A DNA stretch of 64,000 bases, taken from assembly GCF_041146395.1 (NCBI RefSeq), contig NW_027182889.1, positions 1-64,000 on the forward strand. The letters run 5' to 3'. The DNA comes from Eulemur rufifrons (lineage: Eukaryota; Chordata; Mammalia; Primates; Lemuridae). The position numbers and the translations under genes were made by a program. How positions within the stretch are numbered: position 1 is the stretch's first letter; every line of letters starts with the position of its first letter. The notes beneath the pieces are model-generated. The model did not search any database and was not told the origin of the DNA. It was given only the letters and a program-made list of their open reading frames with translations. This document shows positions 1-10,899 of this stretch, piece by piece.

Positions 1-440
1 CGCCCAGACCCCACCTCTGCCGTAAGTCTGCCACGGCCCCGCCTCTGACATCGCTCCGCCCCATCCCCGCCTCTGCCGTCGCTCCGCCCAGTCCCCCGCC
101 TCTGCCGTAGCTCTGCCCCAGCCCCGCCTCTGCCGTAAGTCTGCCACGGCCCCGCCTCTGACGTCGCTCCGCCCCTCCACGCCTCTGCCATCGCTCCGCC
201 CAGTCCCCGCCTCTGCCGTAAGTCTGCCACGGCCCCGCCTCTGCCGTAGCTCCTCCCCGGCCCCGCCTCTGCCGTAACTCCGCCCCAGCCTCGCCTCTGC
301 CGTAGATCCGCCCAGACCCCGCCTCTGCCGTAGATCCGTCCCGTTCCCGCCTCTGTCGTAACTCCGCCCCAGTCCCGCCTCTGCCGTAGCTCCGCCCCGG
401 CCCCGCCTCTGTCGTAACTCCTCCCCGGCCCCACCTCCCC
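1..440. repeat. 28-bp GC-rich minisatellite
   Basis: About 16 tandem copies of a 28-base unit of the type 'gcctctgccgtaactccg' followed by a variable cytosine-rich tail. The period is visible as successive 'gcctctgccgta' starts 28 bases apart. Units differ at a few positions (gtaagt, gtagct, gtaact), so the array is old or mutating. It begins at the window edge and may extend further left. It lies directly beside a CpG island. No coding function is supported. Confidence 0.85.
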
Positions 441-900
441 CGCAGCTCCGCGCCCTGGGCCTGGGCCGTCCCGGCGCTGAGCCGTGGCCCACTCGCAGCC
501 TCGCCGGCAAACTAAGGCTTCGCTGCTTCAAGGAAGGGTCCGTCGCAGCTGAGACCCCGACCACAGCGGGGTTTGGATGCGGAAGTGTCGTCGACGGAGG
601 TGACGTTGGGGGGCGGAGCCCTCTATTGCCGGCCTCTTCCGCCATCTGGCGGGCGGTTCGCGGGACGGTGGCCTGTGCCTGGGCTCCCCCCGGGAGGAAG
701 AGGCTTTCCAGGCGTCCGCCGCCTCCCGACAGGGCTCGGCGCCCGCGACCGGTGAGCGTTGCTGCCCGGGCCCCCCGGCCGCGGCGGTGAGGTGCGTGCG
801 AGGACGTGGCGGTTCCTTGCGGTCCCGAACAGGGTGAAGGCGTTTTCTTGGCGACTGGGGCGCACATTCCTGCGTGTCAGTGTAAACGTTGTGGACCGCG
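440..900 (+). promoter_or_regulatory. CpG island with candidate 5' exon of an unknown gene
   Basis: CpG-dense unique sequence with no TATA-like box, ending in a textbook splice donor: the bases 'cgaccg' before GTGAGC, with the GT at 752-753. This looks like a CpG-island promoter with a short 5' exon on the plus strand. No downstream exon could be recognised, so the gene is unknown. In human, ZNF778 starts on this strand in this neighbourhood, but no KRAB or zinc-finger exon is visible here. The short open frame at 573-755 is not by itself evidence of coding. Confidence 0.4.
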
Positions 901-1990
901 AGGCTTTTTTCTAATGAAAAGCAAGAACACTGTCAACCCCGGAAAAGACACTAGGGACAGTGATTCCTAAGTAGGTTGAGTTGACTCGAGAATAGCAAAA
1001 AGTGATAATCCGGAGCGCTCGGCGAGGGAGGGGACAGGGACGCTGCATTAGCAAAGAGGGGGAGGTTCGTGCCGGCCGCTGGCCTGCGTCCCCGCGGCCC
1101 TACGGGGTGTCCGGCGATAAAGGTTTTCAAAGCGGGGATGCGCGAGGGACGTGAAAGCGTTTCTTGTGGGGTTTTTAAAAAGTCCTTGCAAACACTTCTA
1201 TCCCAGAGGCGTAAGCGTGAGCCTTCGTCGCCTTCCTGGCCCCGTTTCGTCCGAGTCTGGCAAAAGCGGTTTCATCCTGGTCCCTCAGCTTCCTGGGCCT
1301 GGACGGGATCACAGAGCTTCAGACCCGGCGCCTGCGGGGAGAAAGGGTGGAACCTTCGTTACATTAGTGCTAGAATAATCGAATTTACCGTTAACAGGAT
1401 TGTTGGACTAAGCGTGTTTTTTCCCACAGTTTTCTCTGGAAGAATCTTAACAGTCTTGCTTACTGGTCATTTGGACGTCCACTACATCGTATACCCATTG
1501 TGGTAGATTCACCCATTTTTAGCATTTTGCATGTTTGCTCTCTCCTCATACAGATTTTATGGCGAACTCTTTGAAAGTCGAAAATAAATTATATGATGCA
1601 TGACGTTTCAATACTCACGTTGCCCTACTAAAACCACAATACTATTATTTCAACCATGAAATGAAAAATAAGAATGCTGTCTAATTAGCTCTGTGTAAAA
1701 AGCTAAAATTCTCCACATTGGAACAATATAGACTTTTTTGGGTGTTTTTGGATCTAAAATCCATTCAAGTTTTGTGTATTGCATTTGTTTATGTCTTTTA
1801 GTCTCTGAACCTATATTAGTATAGTGCCCGTTTCTCCATTATATTGACTTTTTGAAGAGCCACACGTTCTTTTAGAAAGTCAAACATTGTGACTTTTATG
1901 ATTGTCTTCTCACGGCGTGTTCAGAAGAGTCCTCCATTTGTTGTATTGCCTGTAGCGGGAACTTAGACCCATAGCAGTGCTTGGCAGCAT
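900..1990. other. Non-coding stretch, nothing recognised
   Basis: The first 450 bases are moderately GC-rich; the rest is AT-rich. No gene, RNA gene or clear repeat family was recognised. Confidence 0.5.
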
Positions 1991-2170
1991 TTTGTCTGAA
2001 AAGGGTCGAGTAGTAAGTGCCTGATGCTCCGTGGGTCATCAGGCCTCCAGTTGCTGAGCTCTTTGTAGTGGTCAAGCAGCCATTGAGTGTCGCAGGCAGA
2101 TGGGCACGACTCTGTCCCAGTAAAACCAAATTTCCAACCACAGGCCAGTGAACCATTTGCCAGCTTCCAG
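1990..2170 (-). mobile_element. MER5A-like hAT-Charlie remnant
   Basis: The plus strand reads like the reverse complement of the MER5A consensus. It has a 'ctgaaaagggtcgagtagtaagt' type segment (cf. the consensus run 'gtaaagggccagatagtaaat'), then a 'cagtaaaaccaaatttccaa' run and 'aggccagtgaaccatttgcc'. Both ends are eroded. It is a non-autonomous DNA transposon fossil without coding capacity. Confidence 0.5.
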
Positions 2171-2850
<680 letters not shown>

Positions 2851-2996
2851 AACATGCATTTAATTTTGCTATACACTAATTTTTCCCATCTCGTACCATT
2901 TGGCAATTTTTGAATCAACTTTTTAAAAACTTATTTAAAGATTATTCTGGAGAAAAATAAGGGACAGATTTTAGTTTTAACTGCAAGATGCTTTTC

Positions 2997-3359
2997 AAAG
3001 AGAAAGTCAGGGCCGGGCGCGGTGGCTCACGCCTGTAATCCTAGCACTCTGGGAGGCCGAGGCGGGTGGATTGCTCGAGGTCAGGAGTTCAAGACCAGCC
3101 TGAGCAAGAGTGAGACCCCGTCTCTACTAAAAATAGAAAGAAATTGTATGGACAACTAAAATATATATATACAAAAAATTAGCTGGGCATCGTGGCGCAT
3201 GCCTGTAGTCCCAGCTACTTGGGAGGCTGAGGCAGTAGGATCGCTTAAGCCCAGGAGTTTGAGGTTGCTGTGAGCTAGGCTGACGCCACGGCACTCACTC
3301 TAGCCCGGGCAACAGAGTGAGACTCTGTCTCAAAAAAAAAAAAAAAAAGAGAAAGTCAG
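2997..3359 (+). mobile_element. Full-length strepsirrhine-type Alu with perfect target-site duplication
   Basis: The element runs from 'ggccgggcgcggtggctcac' at 3011 to a poly-A tail ending about 3348. The flanks 'aaagagaaagtcag' at 2997-3010 and 3346-3359 are identical over 14 bases, so this is a relatively young insertion. The linker between arms contains 'agaaagaaatt' and an extended TA run. The right arm has 'gctaggctgacgccacggc', which is typical of lemur and galago Alus rather than human ones. This copy is the best single clue to the organism. Confidence 0.92.
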
Positions 3360-4203
3360 TATCCTGTCCACCTTTATCCTGAGTAAGAATACTCAAATAT
3401 ATTTTCAGAAGTGCAGTGTTTTGGTTATTTTGTGTTATGAACAGACACCTTATGTGATCTTACGTGATTTTCGCATTGCAGTTCAATTTCCCTGTGCCTT
3501 CCCTTTGTGCTTAGCTGCATTGTGAGGCTGCTGTGGGGAAACGGCAACTGTTGCCAATCTACAGATGATCATGAAGTCCCTTAATGACTGGGCTCTCTGC
3601 CAGCCACAGGGAAGCAGTGTCAGACAATACTGCCACTTACAGCAGACAGACGTACAGACGGTCAGGAAAGGCAGACTTAAATGGACACTGGACATTTGTT
3701 ATGTTGACTTAAGAGTGTGACAGTGCGGGGCGGGATGGGAGGGGTTGCTATTTAAGTCGAGAAGGGAACATCAGTAAGGTTTAGCCGGGCAGGTGTCTGA
3801 GCCAGGGTGAGAAGGTGCAGAGCAGGTGACAACATTTCAAGAGAAGAAAACTTGAGCAAAATTCCAGAGCAGTTGTGAGCCTGCTGCATTTCTTGCACTG
3901 AGGAAAGGGTGTTGGCTGAGGCAGAGGAGAGTGGCGGGGTGGGGCGTGGGGGTGACCGAGGAATGACGTGCTGTGGGCTGTGTTCGAAGGCCATGGGAAC
4001 CTTCTGGAATGTTTTAAATGGAGGAGTGATTTGAGTCTATTTCCAGCTTATTAATACATTGAATCCACGGACTTCTAGTTTGAGAACGGAGTTCGGGGAT
4101 TGTGCGCATGAAGGTGTGAGTTCACGCTAGAAACCACAGTGGGCAAATTTTAAAACATGACCATAGTAGCCTGGACTTAGCGTTGTGGAATAGAAAATCC
4201 ATG
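3360..4203. other. Intergenic DNA, nothing recognised
   Basis: Mixed-composition sequence without an open frame of note, RNA gene or identifiable repeat. Confidence 0.45.
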
Positions 4204-4475
4204 GGCCGGGCGCGGCGGCTCAGGCCTGTAATCCCAGCACTCTGAGAGGCAGAGGCAGGAGGATCTCTTGAGGCCGGGAGTTCGAGACCAGCCTGAGCAA
4301 CTTACTGTCTCAACAAAAAAAAAATTAAAAATCAGCCGGGTGTTGTGGCATGTGCCTGCAGTCCCAGCTAGTCACTTGAGCTCAGGAGTTCCACCCTGCA
4401 GTGAGCTATGGTGACACCACTGCACTCTAGCCAGGGAGACAGAGTGAGACCCTGTCTCAAAACAAAACAGAAAAT
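4204..4475 (+). mobile_element. Alu, internally shortened
   Basis: Begins 'ggccgggcgcggcggctcag' and ends with 'gagaccctgtctcaaaac'. The linker and part of the right arm are shortened. No clean target-site duplication was found. Confidence 0.85.
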
Positions 4476-4985
4476 CAAAATCTAAAAGGCCTGTGAGGTG
4501 AAGTACTTGTGCCACGTTTTTGGGAACAAGTGGTATGAGTTACGGTGACTAGGGGTGACACCATCGGAGGGTGTCGACATGCTGTCAGGCACTGAACCCC
4601 CAGAAACTCTGCTGAGTCCCCACCTGGCCTCCCAAAGTGCTGGGATTACAGATGGGCCCCCGAGTCTCCGCCCGCCGCTGCGTGAGTGTCTCACAAAGAC
4701 ATCTGAAGTATCTGGTGCTTGTTCCCGCCCGAGGGGTCATGTCCACGGATCATCGTCAGCTTGGTGGCCAGTATGATGCTGTGTCCGATGTGAAGACCTC
4801 CGAAGACTGTTTGGCAGACAGTAGGAGAGAAGGAGAATTAACACCGTATGTGCACGGTCGTCCATAGTATTAATAACTGCACATTCCTCGTTCCTCCGGC
4901 CCCGGCGGTGAGTTCACCAGGGCTGAAGAGCGGATGAGAGGCTGGTTCTCCACTGCGGGGACGCCAGACTCGCGCTCCTGGTGAC
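4476..4985. other. Intergenic DNA with an Alu-like scrap
   Basis: Around 4625-4655 the text 'ggcctcccaaagtgctggga' is a small scrap of antisense Alu. Otherwise nothing is recognised. Confidence 0.4.
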
Positions 4986-5000
4986 GTGGATGGAGCAGTG

Positions 5001-5225
5001 ATCTAGTGCACAGACTGGCAGACCACGGCCCGTGGGACACGTCTGGCCCTAACCCTGCTTTCGTAAATAGTGTTTACTGGAACATAAACACGTCCGTCTC
5101 TTCACACGTTGTCTGTGGTCTCCTTCACGCTGCCAGGGCAGAGCTGAGCACTTGCCACAGAGCTCCTCTGGCCACAGCACCTGGCGTTGGCCATGCGTCC
5201 CTGTACAGCAGGGCTGCTCGTCCCT
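5001..5225 (+). mobile_element. MER5A-like hAT-Charlie remnant
   Basis: The text 'cagactggcagaccacggcc' followed by 'cgtgggacacgtctggccc' and 'gtaaatagtgtttactggaa' matches the forward MER5A pattern of a 'ggcaaactacggcccgcggg' type head and a 'tttattggaacacagccac' body. It ends near 'gcagggctgctcgtccc'. It is non-coding. Confidence 0.5.
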
Positions 5226-5297
5226 AGTGGAATTTTGTTTTTGTCGTCATTTGAATAGTATTCTGTAGATCAGCATTTAGACTGTTTTTCATTTATT

Positions 5298-5593
5298 AAA
5301 GATTGTTATTGGGCCGGGCACAGTGGCTCACATCTGCAATCCCAGCACTTTGGGAGGCCAGGTGGGGAGGATTGCTTGAGGCCAAGAGTTTGGGACCAAC
5401 CTGGGCAATATAGAAAGACCCTATCTCTACACAAAAAATAAAATAATTGGCCTAGTGTGTGCACCTGTGGTCCCAGCAACTCGGAGGCTGAGGCGGGAGG
5501 ATTGAGTTCAAGGCCGCAGGGAGCCGGGGTCGCACACCGCACTCCGGCCCGAGCCACAGGGTGAGACCCTGTCTCAAAAAAGAAAGATTGTTA
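5298..5593 (+). mobile_element. Alu with 11-bp target-site duplication
   Basis: The element runs from 'ggccgggcacagtggctcac' at about 5312 to a short A-rich tail. Direct repeats 'aaagattgtta' at 5298-5308 and 5583-5593 are identical. Confidence 0.88.
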
Positions 5594-6460
5594 CTAAAAT
5601 TCTAAAAAGAGGAGTTAATCTGTAAACTGCATACAGTTTAAAATAAGAATGAAGTAAATACGAAGGTATCTGAGGAAGAAATAAATGAAAGGAAAGCTGG
5701 CTGAGAAAGTAGAAATGACAAGCCCTGGCCGCCGTCTGACGGGCGTGGCCTGGCCGCCGTGCGGGGCGAGGGCAGACCCCGAGGTCCGCGTGTTTCCAGC
5801 AGGGCCCCCCTGAGGCTGCGCGGTACTTTACACGCATCCTTGAGTTCTGTACGAACCACCGTTCTTTCTCTAACCTGTTCGGGTCAAAGCCGATGTTTTT
5901 TTCCGCCTTTCCTGCCACCGTCTTGCCCCAGAAGCAACTCGAGGAGCGTGTGGTTTCAGAGCACGCGTGTCCGTGTGCGGGGCAGGCCTCGTTCTCACCT
6001 GCGTCCTCCTCCCCCGCACACGTGGGACTGACACCAACTGCCGCTGCTTCCTCATCTTCTCCCGTGAGAACGTGGGGTCTCCGGCGCCCGGGACCCATTC
6101 TGTGTATTCACTGCCCTCTCCCCAGCGGCTGGCACGGGGTCCGAACGTTTAATTATTTGCTGAGAGAAGGAAGCACTAAGCCAGGCTGCTCGGAGCCGCG
6201 TCACGGAAGCTCGGGGGAGTCGACCGCAGAGAACACCGGAGTTTTCCCCACGTCCTAGTGTCTAGACCTGCACCGTCTGCTGGAATCGTGACATGACTTA
6301 ATGTTGTTCAGTCCCCACAGGAAACAACACAAAAACAAGTACATTTCATTTAATCCCACACATCCAAAATATTATTCCAGAATGTAATCAATAGAAACAA
6401 TTGGAAAAATGGAAATTTTTTCATTCTTCATGCTGTCTTCAAAATTCACTGCACACTACA
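5594..6460. other. Intergenic DNA, nothing recognised
   Basis: The left part is AT-rich and the middle GC-rich (5700-6260). Several overlapping open frames on both strands have no family resemblance and are taken as chance. No repeat family is assigned. Confidence 0.4.
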
Positions 6461-6799
6461 TTTTGGTCACATGTTCATGATTTGTATTACACTTAGACTC
6501 CATCAGGGACGCCAGGCCCGTGGTCATGGCGCTCAGCAGGACGGGCGGCATCCACAGCCATCCGCTGTAAGGACAGGAAGTTCGCAGTTGCCGACTCCAG
6601 GCTGGCCTCTGGGAAGCAGGGCAGGTAGAAGGCCAGCTCCTGAGGGGCCAGGCTGCGGCCCCGCCACCCAGCCTGGGGGAGGCAACACTGTGGGCCCAGG
6701 CAGAGCCGGAGACTCGGGGGTCCAGACACACCCCCCCGAGTGTGGGGACCCCCAGCCACCCTTGCCCTTCCCTTCCTCACGAGCCGAAGCCTGGGATGA

Positions 6800-6954
6800 G
6801 CCCCTTTCTGCAGGTGACGTGGGTGTGCAGCACCCCAGGAGGGAGCGGTGCCAGCGCTGGGGGCTCCCTGCTGAAGTCCCCCGTGGAGCACTCGCAGGCC
6901 CCCAGGCCAGCGCCCAGCACCAGGGAGGCCACAGAAACAGCCTGGCGGCCGAAC
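6800..6954 (-). pseudogene. Exon 3 remnant of the SLC22A31-like pseudogene
   Basis: After the acceptor 'ctgcccccag' the minus strand reads g-TTC-GGC-CGC, giving FGRQAVSVASLVLGAGLGA, the cytoplasmic loop and third helix of an SLC22 transporter. The next recognisable family motif, LRVLHGG (usually LRLLHGG), is in another frame and follows at once. A deletion has thus removed part of the exon and shifted the frame. The downstream border is approximate. Confidence 0.6.
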
Positions 6955-7109
6955 CTGGGGGGCAGCAGGGACACACATGGTTGGGGGTCAGGACAACCCA
7001 GGGGTCTGATCTCCCTCCCGGTGGCACAGGGTCTAGCTGAACCCTGATGGCCACGAGCTGTGGCCACCCCAGGGCTGGGAGGCTAGGCCAGGGGAGGGAC
7101 GAGCCTCAC

Positions 7110-7294
<185 letters not shown>

Positions 7295-8589
7295 CTAGAA
7301 GGGGCCCTAGACCCTAGCTCCAGCCCCTCCCTGTAGAGAAGTGGAAATTGAGGCACGATAGGGCGAGGGACATGGTCGAGGTCACGTGGCAGCCTCTCCT
7401 GACTGCTGGTCTTTGCACGGAACTGGAACAAGCCCCTTGGTGGTAATGACTTGGGGTCCCCCAGACATTCACGTGCTGCCCCAAGTCTGGTTAGGGCGGA
7501 CGTGGGCGGGATCTGCCCACCCCCACCCAGGTCCCTGCTTGTCTGTACCTGGGCCCCTCCCACCAGGCTGGCCCTTGTCTGACCTCGGTTGCTGCCTGCT
7601 GTGCCAAGAGACCCCAGGGCACCCAGGGCCCGGGGGGTGGTGCAGACACAGCCCCCACCCGGCCCAGGGCTCAGCTCTGAGTCAGGCTGGGCAGCGAGCC
7701 CCGAGCCCGGCCCCTGCCCTGCTCTTCTCAAGAGCGACTCTGGGACCCCACGGGAGAGCTGTGCTCAACTGCTTTCCCCGCCAGGCCCTTGACCTCAGCC
7801 CTCTCCACGCCGCCCACCTCCACTTTCCAGCTTCCTGTCTGTTCTCTTCAAAGCTCAGTATACTCTTGCGGTTGTGCCAGCCAGAGATTTCATGTTCAAA
7901 TGCGATTGCTCGTGAAAGCTGATGGGGCCCAAAACCAGAGGGCAAGTGTCAGGTGCAGAAGGCGGGAAGGAGGGAAGCCGGGCCGGTTCAGGGCCCCAGG
8001 CAGGCCCTGCAGAGAGGAAACCCCGGCCTCCCAGGGTCGGGGTGAGGGGCGGTGGGAGGGAACGGAGGACGGGGCCCCCTGGGAGGACCTACCTGGCTGT
8101 CCCTTCCCCCGGGATCCGCTGGCCCAGACCCCTTGGGCACTCTGTCCCCAGCCCAGCCTCCCTGGCCTCACAGGTGGGAGGTCCACCGTTCTCAACCTGA
8201 ACTGACCACATCACTCTCTGGAGGAAAAGCCTCCTGCTTTGGGAACCCAGGCCACACACTTACCCAGCAAGCCACGGCTGCTCTGGATTGAATTCCAGGC
8301 CCTGCTCACCAAGCAGCGCCTCCCTGCCCGCACCTCCCGCCTGTGTCTTCCTGCCCCCAGGCCGCCCAGCCACCTTGGCAGCCCCCGGGACGCCCGACAC
8401 CTGGAGCGGCAGGCCGGGGCGCTGCTTACACATCTGGAAAGCCCACGGGGCTGGCACCCGGTGCACTTGGGCATCTGTTGCGTCCCAGGAATGGGAAGCG
8501 CAGCGCGACAGCGCAACAGACCGCGGGCAGAAGACCCGGGCCGCCGCGCGAGCGCCCAGTTCCCGGCCCCGATCCCGCGCCCCGGGGCC

Positions 8590-8823
8590 TGGGCGGGTGC
8601 GGGGCGCGGGTTCAGGGTAGCGCAGGAGCGGGCAGGGGTTCGGGGCGCGCGAGGGCCCCAGGCGCGGCAGGCTGGCATCGCGCAGCGCGGGCGGCAGCAG
8701 CCGGGTCCGGCCGGCAGTGGTGCGCGGGCCGCGCGGTGAGCGGCGCCTCGGAGCTCAGCGCCAGCCCCAGCGCCACGCAGGGCAGCACAAGGCGGTGGCC
8801 AGCGCCCGCACCTCGCGCTCCAT
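8590..8823 (-). pseudogene. Exon 1 remnant of the SLC22A31-like pseudogene
   Basis: A good start context ('ccgcggATGG' on the minus strand) opens a frame that stops after about 22 codons. A shifted frame then carries a hydrophobic stretch and HHCRPDP, the conserved start of the large extracellular loop. A further two-base loss moves the frame again into LLPPALR and PCPLLRYPEP. At least two frameshifts in about 230 bases are therefore needed to follow the family pattern. The 3' splice border of this exon could not be placed. Confidence 0.6.
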
Positions 8824-8869
8824 CCGCGGCCGTGGGCGCGCGGGGCGGGGAGGGCTGGGGGCGGGGCTG

Positions 8870-9350
8870 GGCGCTCGGGCGCGCGGGGGGCGGGGCTTGG
8901 TTGCGCGGGCGCGCGGGGGGCGGGGCCTGGTTGCTCGGGCACGCGGGGGCGGGGCCTGGTTGCTCGGGCGCGCGGGGGGCGGGGCCTGGTTGCTCAGGTG
9001 CGCGGGGGGCGGGGCTGGGCGCTCCGGTGCGCGGGGGGCGGGGCTGGGCGCTCCGGTGCGCGGGGGGCGGGGCCTGGTTGCTCAGGTGCGCGGGGGGCGG
9101 GGCTGGGCGCTCGGGCGCGCGGGGGGGCGGGGCTTGGTTGCGCGGGGGGCGGGGCCTGGTTGCTCGGGCACGCGGGGGGCGGGGCCTGGTTGCTCGGGCG
9201 CGCGGGGGGCGGGGCCTGGTTGCGCGGGCGCGCGGGGGGCGGGGCCTGGTTGCTCGGGTGCGCGGGGGGCGGGGCCTGGTTGCTCAGGTGCGCGGGGGCG
9301 GGGCCTGGTTGCTCAGGTGCGCGGGGGGCGGGGCTGGGCGCTCCGGTGCG
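8870..9350. repeat. 30-bp G-rich minisatellite (left arm of inverted duplication)
   Basis: About 16 tandem copies of a 30-base unit built on 'cgcggggggcggggcctggt' with two tail variants ('tgctcggg' and 'gcgctccggt'). Identical starts fall at 9181, 9211 and 9241. Runs of five or six G repeated along one strand give strong G-quadruplex potential, and each unit has a GC-box-like GGGGCGGGG. It lies immediately upstream (in the transcript sense) of the SLC22A31-like first exon. The unit length is a multiple of three, so all frames stay open and produce spurious long open frames. Confidence 0.9.
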
Positions 9351-9455
9351 CACGTTGCGCCGGGTGCACGCGGGGCCGCCCGCGCCCTCCGTGGCGGCCT
9401 CTGCTGGAGCTCCAGGACTCGGGCGCCCGGCCTGGCGACCCCGCGAGCCCAAGTC
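9335..9455 (+). repeat. Unique part of inverted duplication, left copy
   Basis: Contains 'gcgcacgttgcgccgggtgc', 'cgcccgcgccctccgtggcg' and 'cgggcgcccggcctggcgac'. The reverse complement of 10645-10750 carries the same blocks in the same order with few differences. Together with the minisatellites outside them the two copies form an imperfect inverted repeat around a spacer of about 1.2 kb. Confidence 0.85.
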
Positions 9456-9835
9456 GCCCTGAGGCTCGGGGCAGCGCCGGGAGGCCGGGAGGGCTGCAGG
9501 GGTCGGGGCCGCTGCGCCTCCCTCTGGGTCTCAGCACTTTCCAGAGGATTCTTCTGCGAGGTCCTCTTCCAAGTCACTTTATCACGGTCTGAATCCGCCT
9601 CTGTGAATTTGCTGGCAGTGGTATCGCCTTCCTGCTTTCGGTAGGGACAGCGGACGCCTCCGACGCCGACAGAGTCTCCGGTTCCAGGAACAAGTAAGGT
9701 CGCGTTTATTTTCAACTCTGGTTCTTTTTCAACAGCGTTGTGAGATAGGAAAATCACACTGGACGCTGCAGAGCGCCTAAGGTTTTGCAGCTGCCAGGTG
9801 GATTTCTTTTGCTTTGCGTCTCTATTTGCATTAAA
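9456..9835. other. Spacer of the inverted duplication, left part
   Basis: GC-rich sequence falling to AT-rich sequence. No gene, RNA or repeat family is recognised. Confidence 0.4.
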
Positions 9836-10260
9836 ATTCCTGTCAACAGAAAAGAACCCAAACTCTGTAAAATAATTTAAAGAGATTTATTCTGAGCCAA
9901 ATATGTGCGACATGGCCAGGAGAGCCACGCCCAGAAGCCCCGAGCACGTGGCCTCACCAAGGCGGGATTAGTTTGGTTTTACCATTGCCTCCCCACCCCC
10001 AGGTAGTACTTCAAGTGGCAGACGGTTTGGTTTTATACATCTCGGGGCAGACAGGAACTGCGCGTGAAGTCATTAATCGATGCAGGAAGACATACAATGG
10101 TTTGGCCCCAAACGGCAGGACGTGTCGAAGGGGGGCGTTACAGGTTATGGGTGGTTTAAGGTTCTTTGATTTGTAATTGGTTACAGAAATGAAGCTTTGT
10201 GTAAAGGCTTGGAATGTTTTAACTTAAAATAAGGAAGTCTGTTCGTCAGAGAGGAGCCCC
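9836..10260. mobile_element. Interspersed repeat, family not assigned
   Basis: The text 'aaagagatttattctgagcc' followed by 'ggttttatacatctcggggc', 'gtttggccccaaacggcagg' and 'ttgtaattggttacagaaat' has the feel of a primate interspersed (LTR-type) element. I could not name the family or its ends. No protein is encoded. Confidence 0.35.
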
Positions 10261-10644
10261 GGGACCAGCACTGGGCACAGACCCAGACTCGAGTGGTCTG
10301 CAGAGTCCCTGACGACCTGCAGGTGTGGGCTGGGCGCTGCCCGCGTCCCGGGCTTAGCCTGTTGCGAGTTATCGGTACGAAGGGCTCCCCAGGAAGGGAG
10401 GGGCGTGACGAGGCCGTCTGACCGCCCTGCTCACGGCACAACTCAGCGTTGGGGTATTTCTGGGGTCCCCTTGGCCAGAGGGCTCCATTCAGTCAGCTGG
10501 GAGCCTTTAGTTCACGGGACCGTGCAATGCTGTGGTCGTACCATACACTGTGACTGTATTCGCTGACACGTACTGCTGCACTTTAAGACGGTTTATGTCA
10601 CGTGAATTTCACATCAGTGACATTTTAAAAGAAGCTAATGCTCG

Positions 10645-10895
10645 GGGTCGCCAGGCCGGGCGCCCGGGCCCTGGAGCTCGCAGCGGAGGCCGCCACGGAG
10701 GGCGCGGGCGGCCCCGGGTGCAGCCGGCGCAACGTGCGCACCTGAGCGCCCAGGCCCCGCCCCCGCGCACCTGAGCGCCCAGGCCCCGCCCCCACGTGCA
10801 CCTGAGCGCCCAGGCCCCGCCCCCCACGTGCACCTGAACGCCCAGGCACCGCCCCCCGCGCACCTGAGAGCCCAGGCCCCACCCCCACGTGCACC
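10645..10895 (-). repeat. Inverted duplication, right copy with 30-bp minisatellite
   Basis: 10645-10735 is the inverted counterpart of 9335-9455. It is followed outward by about five units of 'acctgagcgcccaggccccg' plus a C-rich tail, period about 30, which is the reverse complement of the left array. Order on the plus strand is therefore: array, unique block, spacer, unique block inverted, array inverted. The outer edge abuts L1 sequence. Confidence 0.85.
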
Positions 10896-10899
10896 TCTT

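Noticed and set aside
8343..9644. 433-codon plus-strand open frame rich in glycine, alanine and arginine
   Set aside because: It is generated by the 30-bp minisatellite, whose period is a multiple of three, plus the antisense of the pseudogene first exon.
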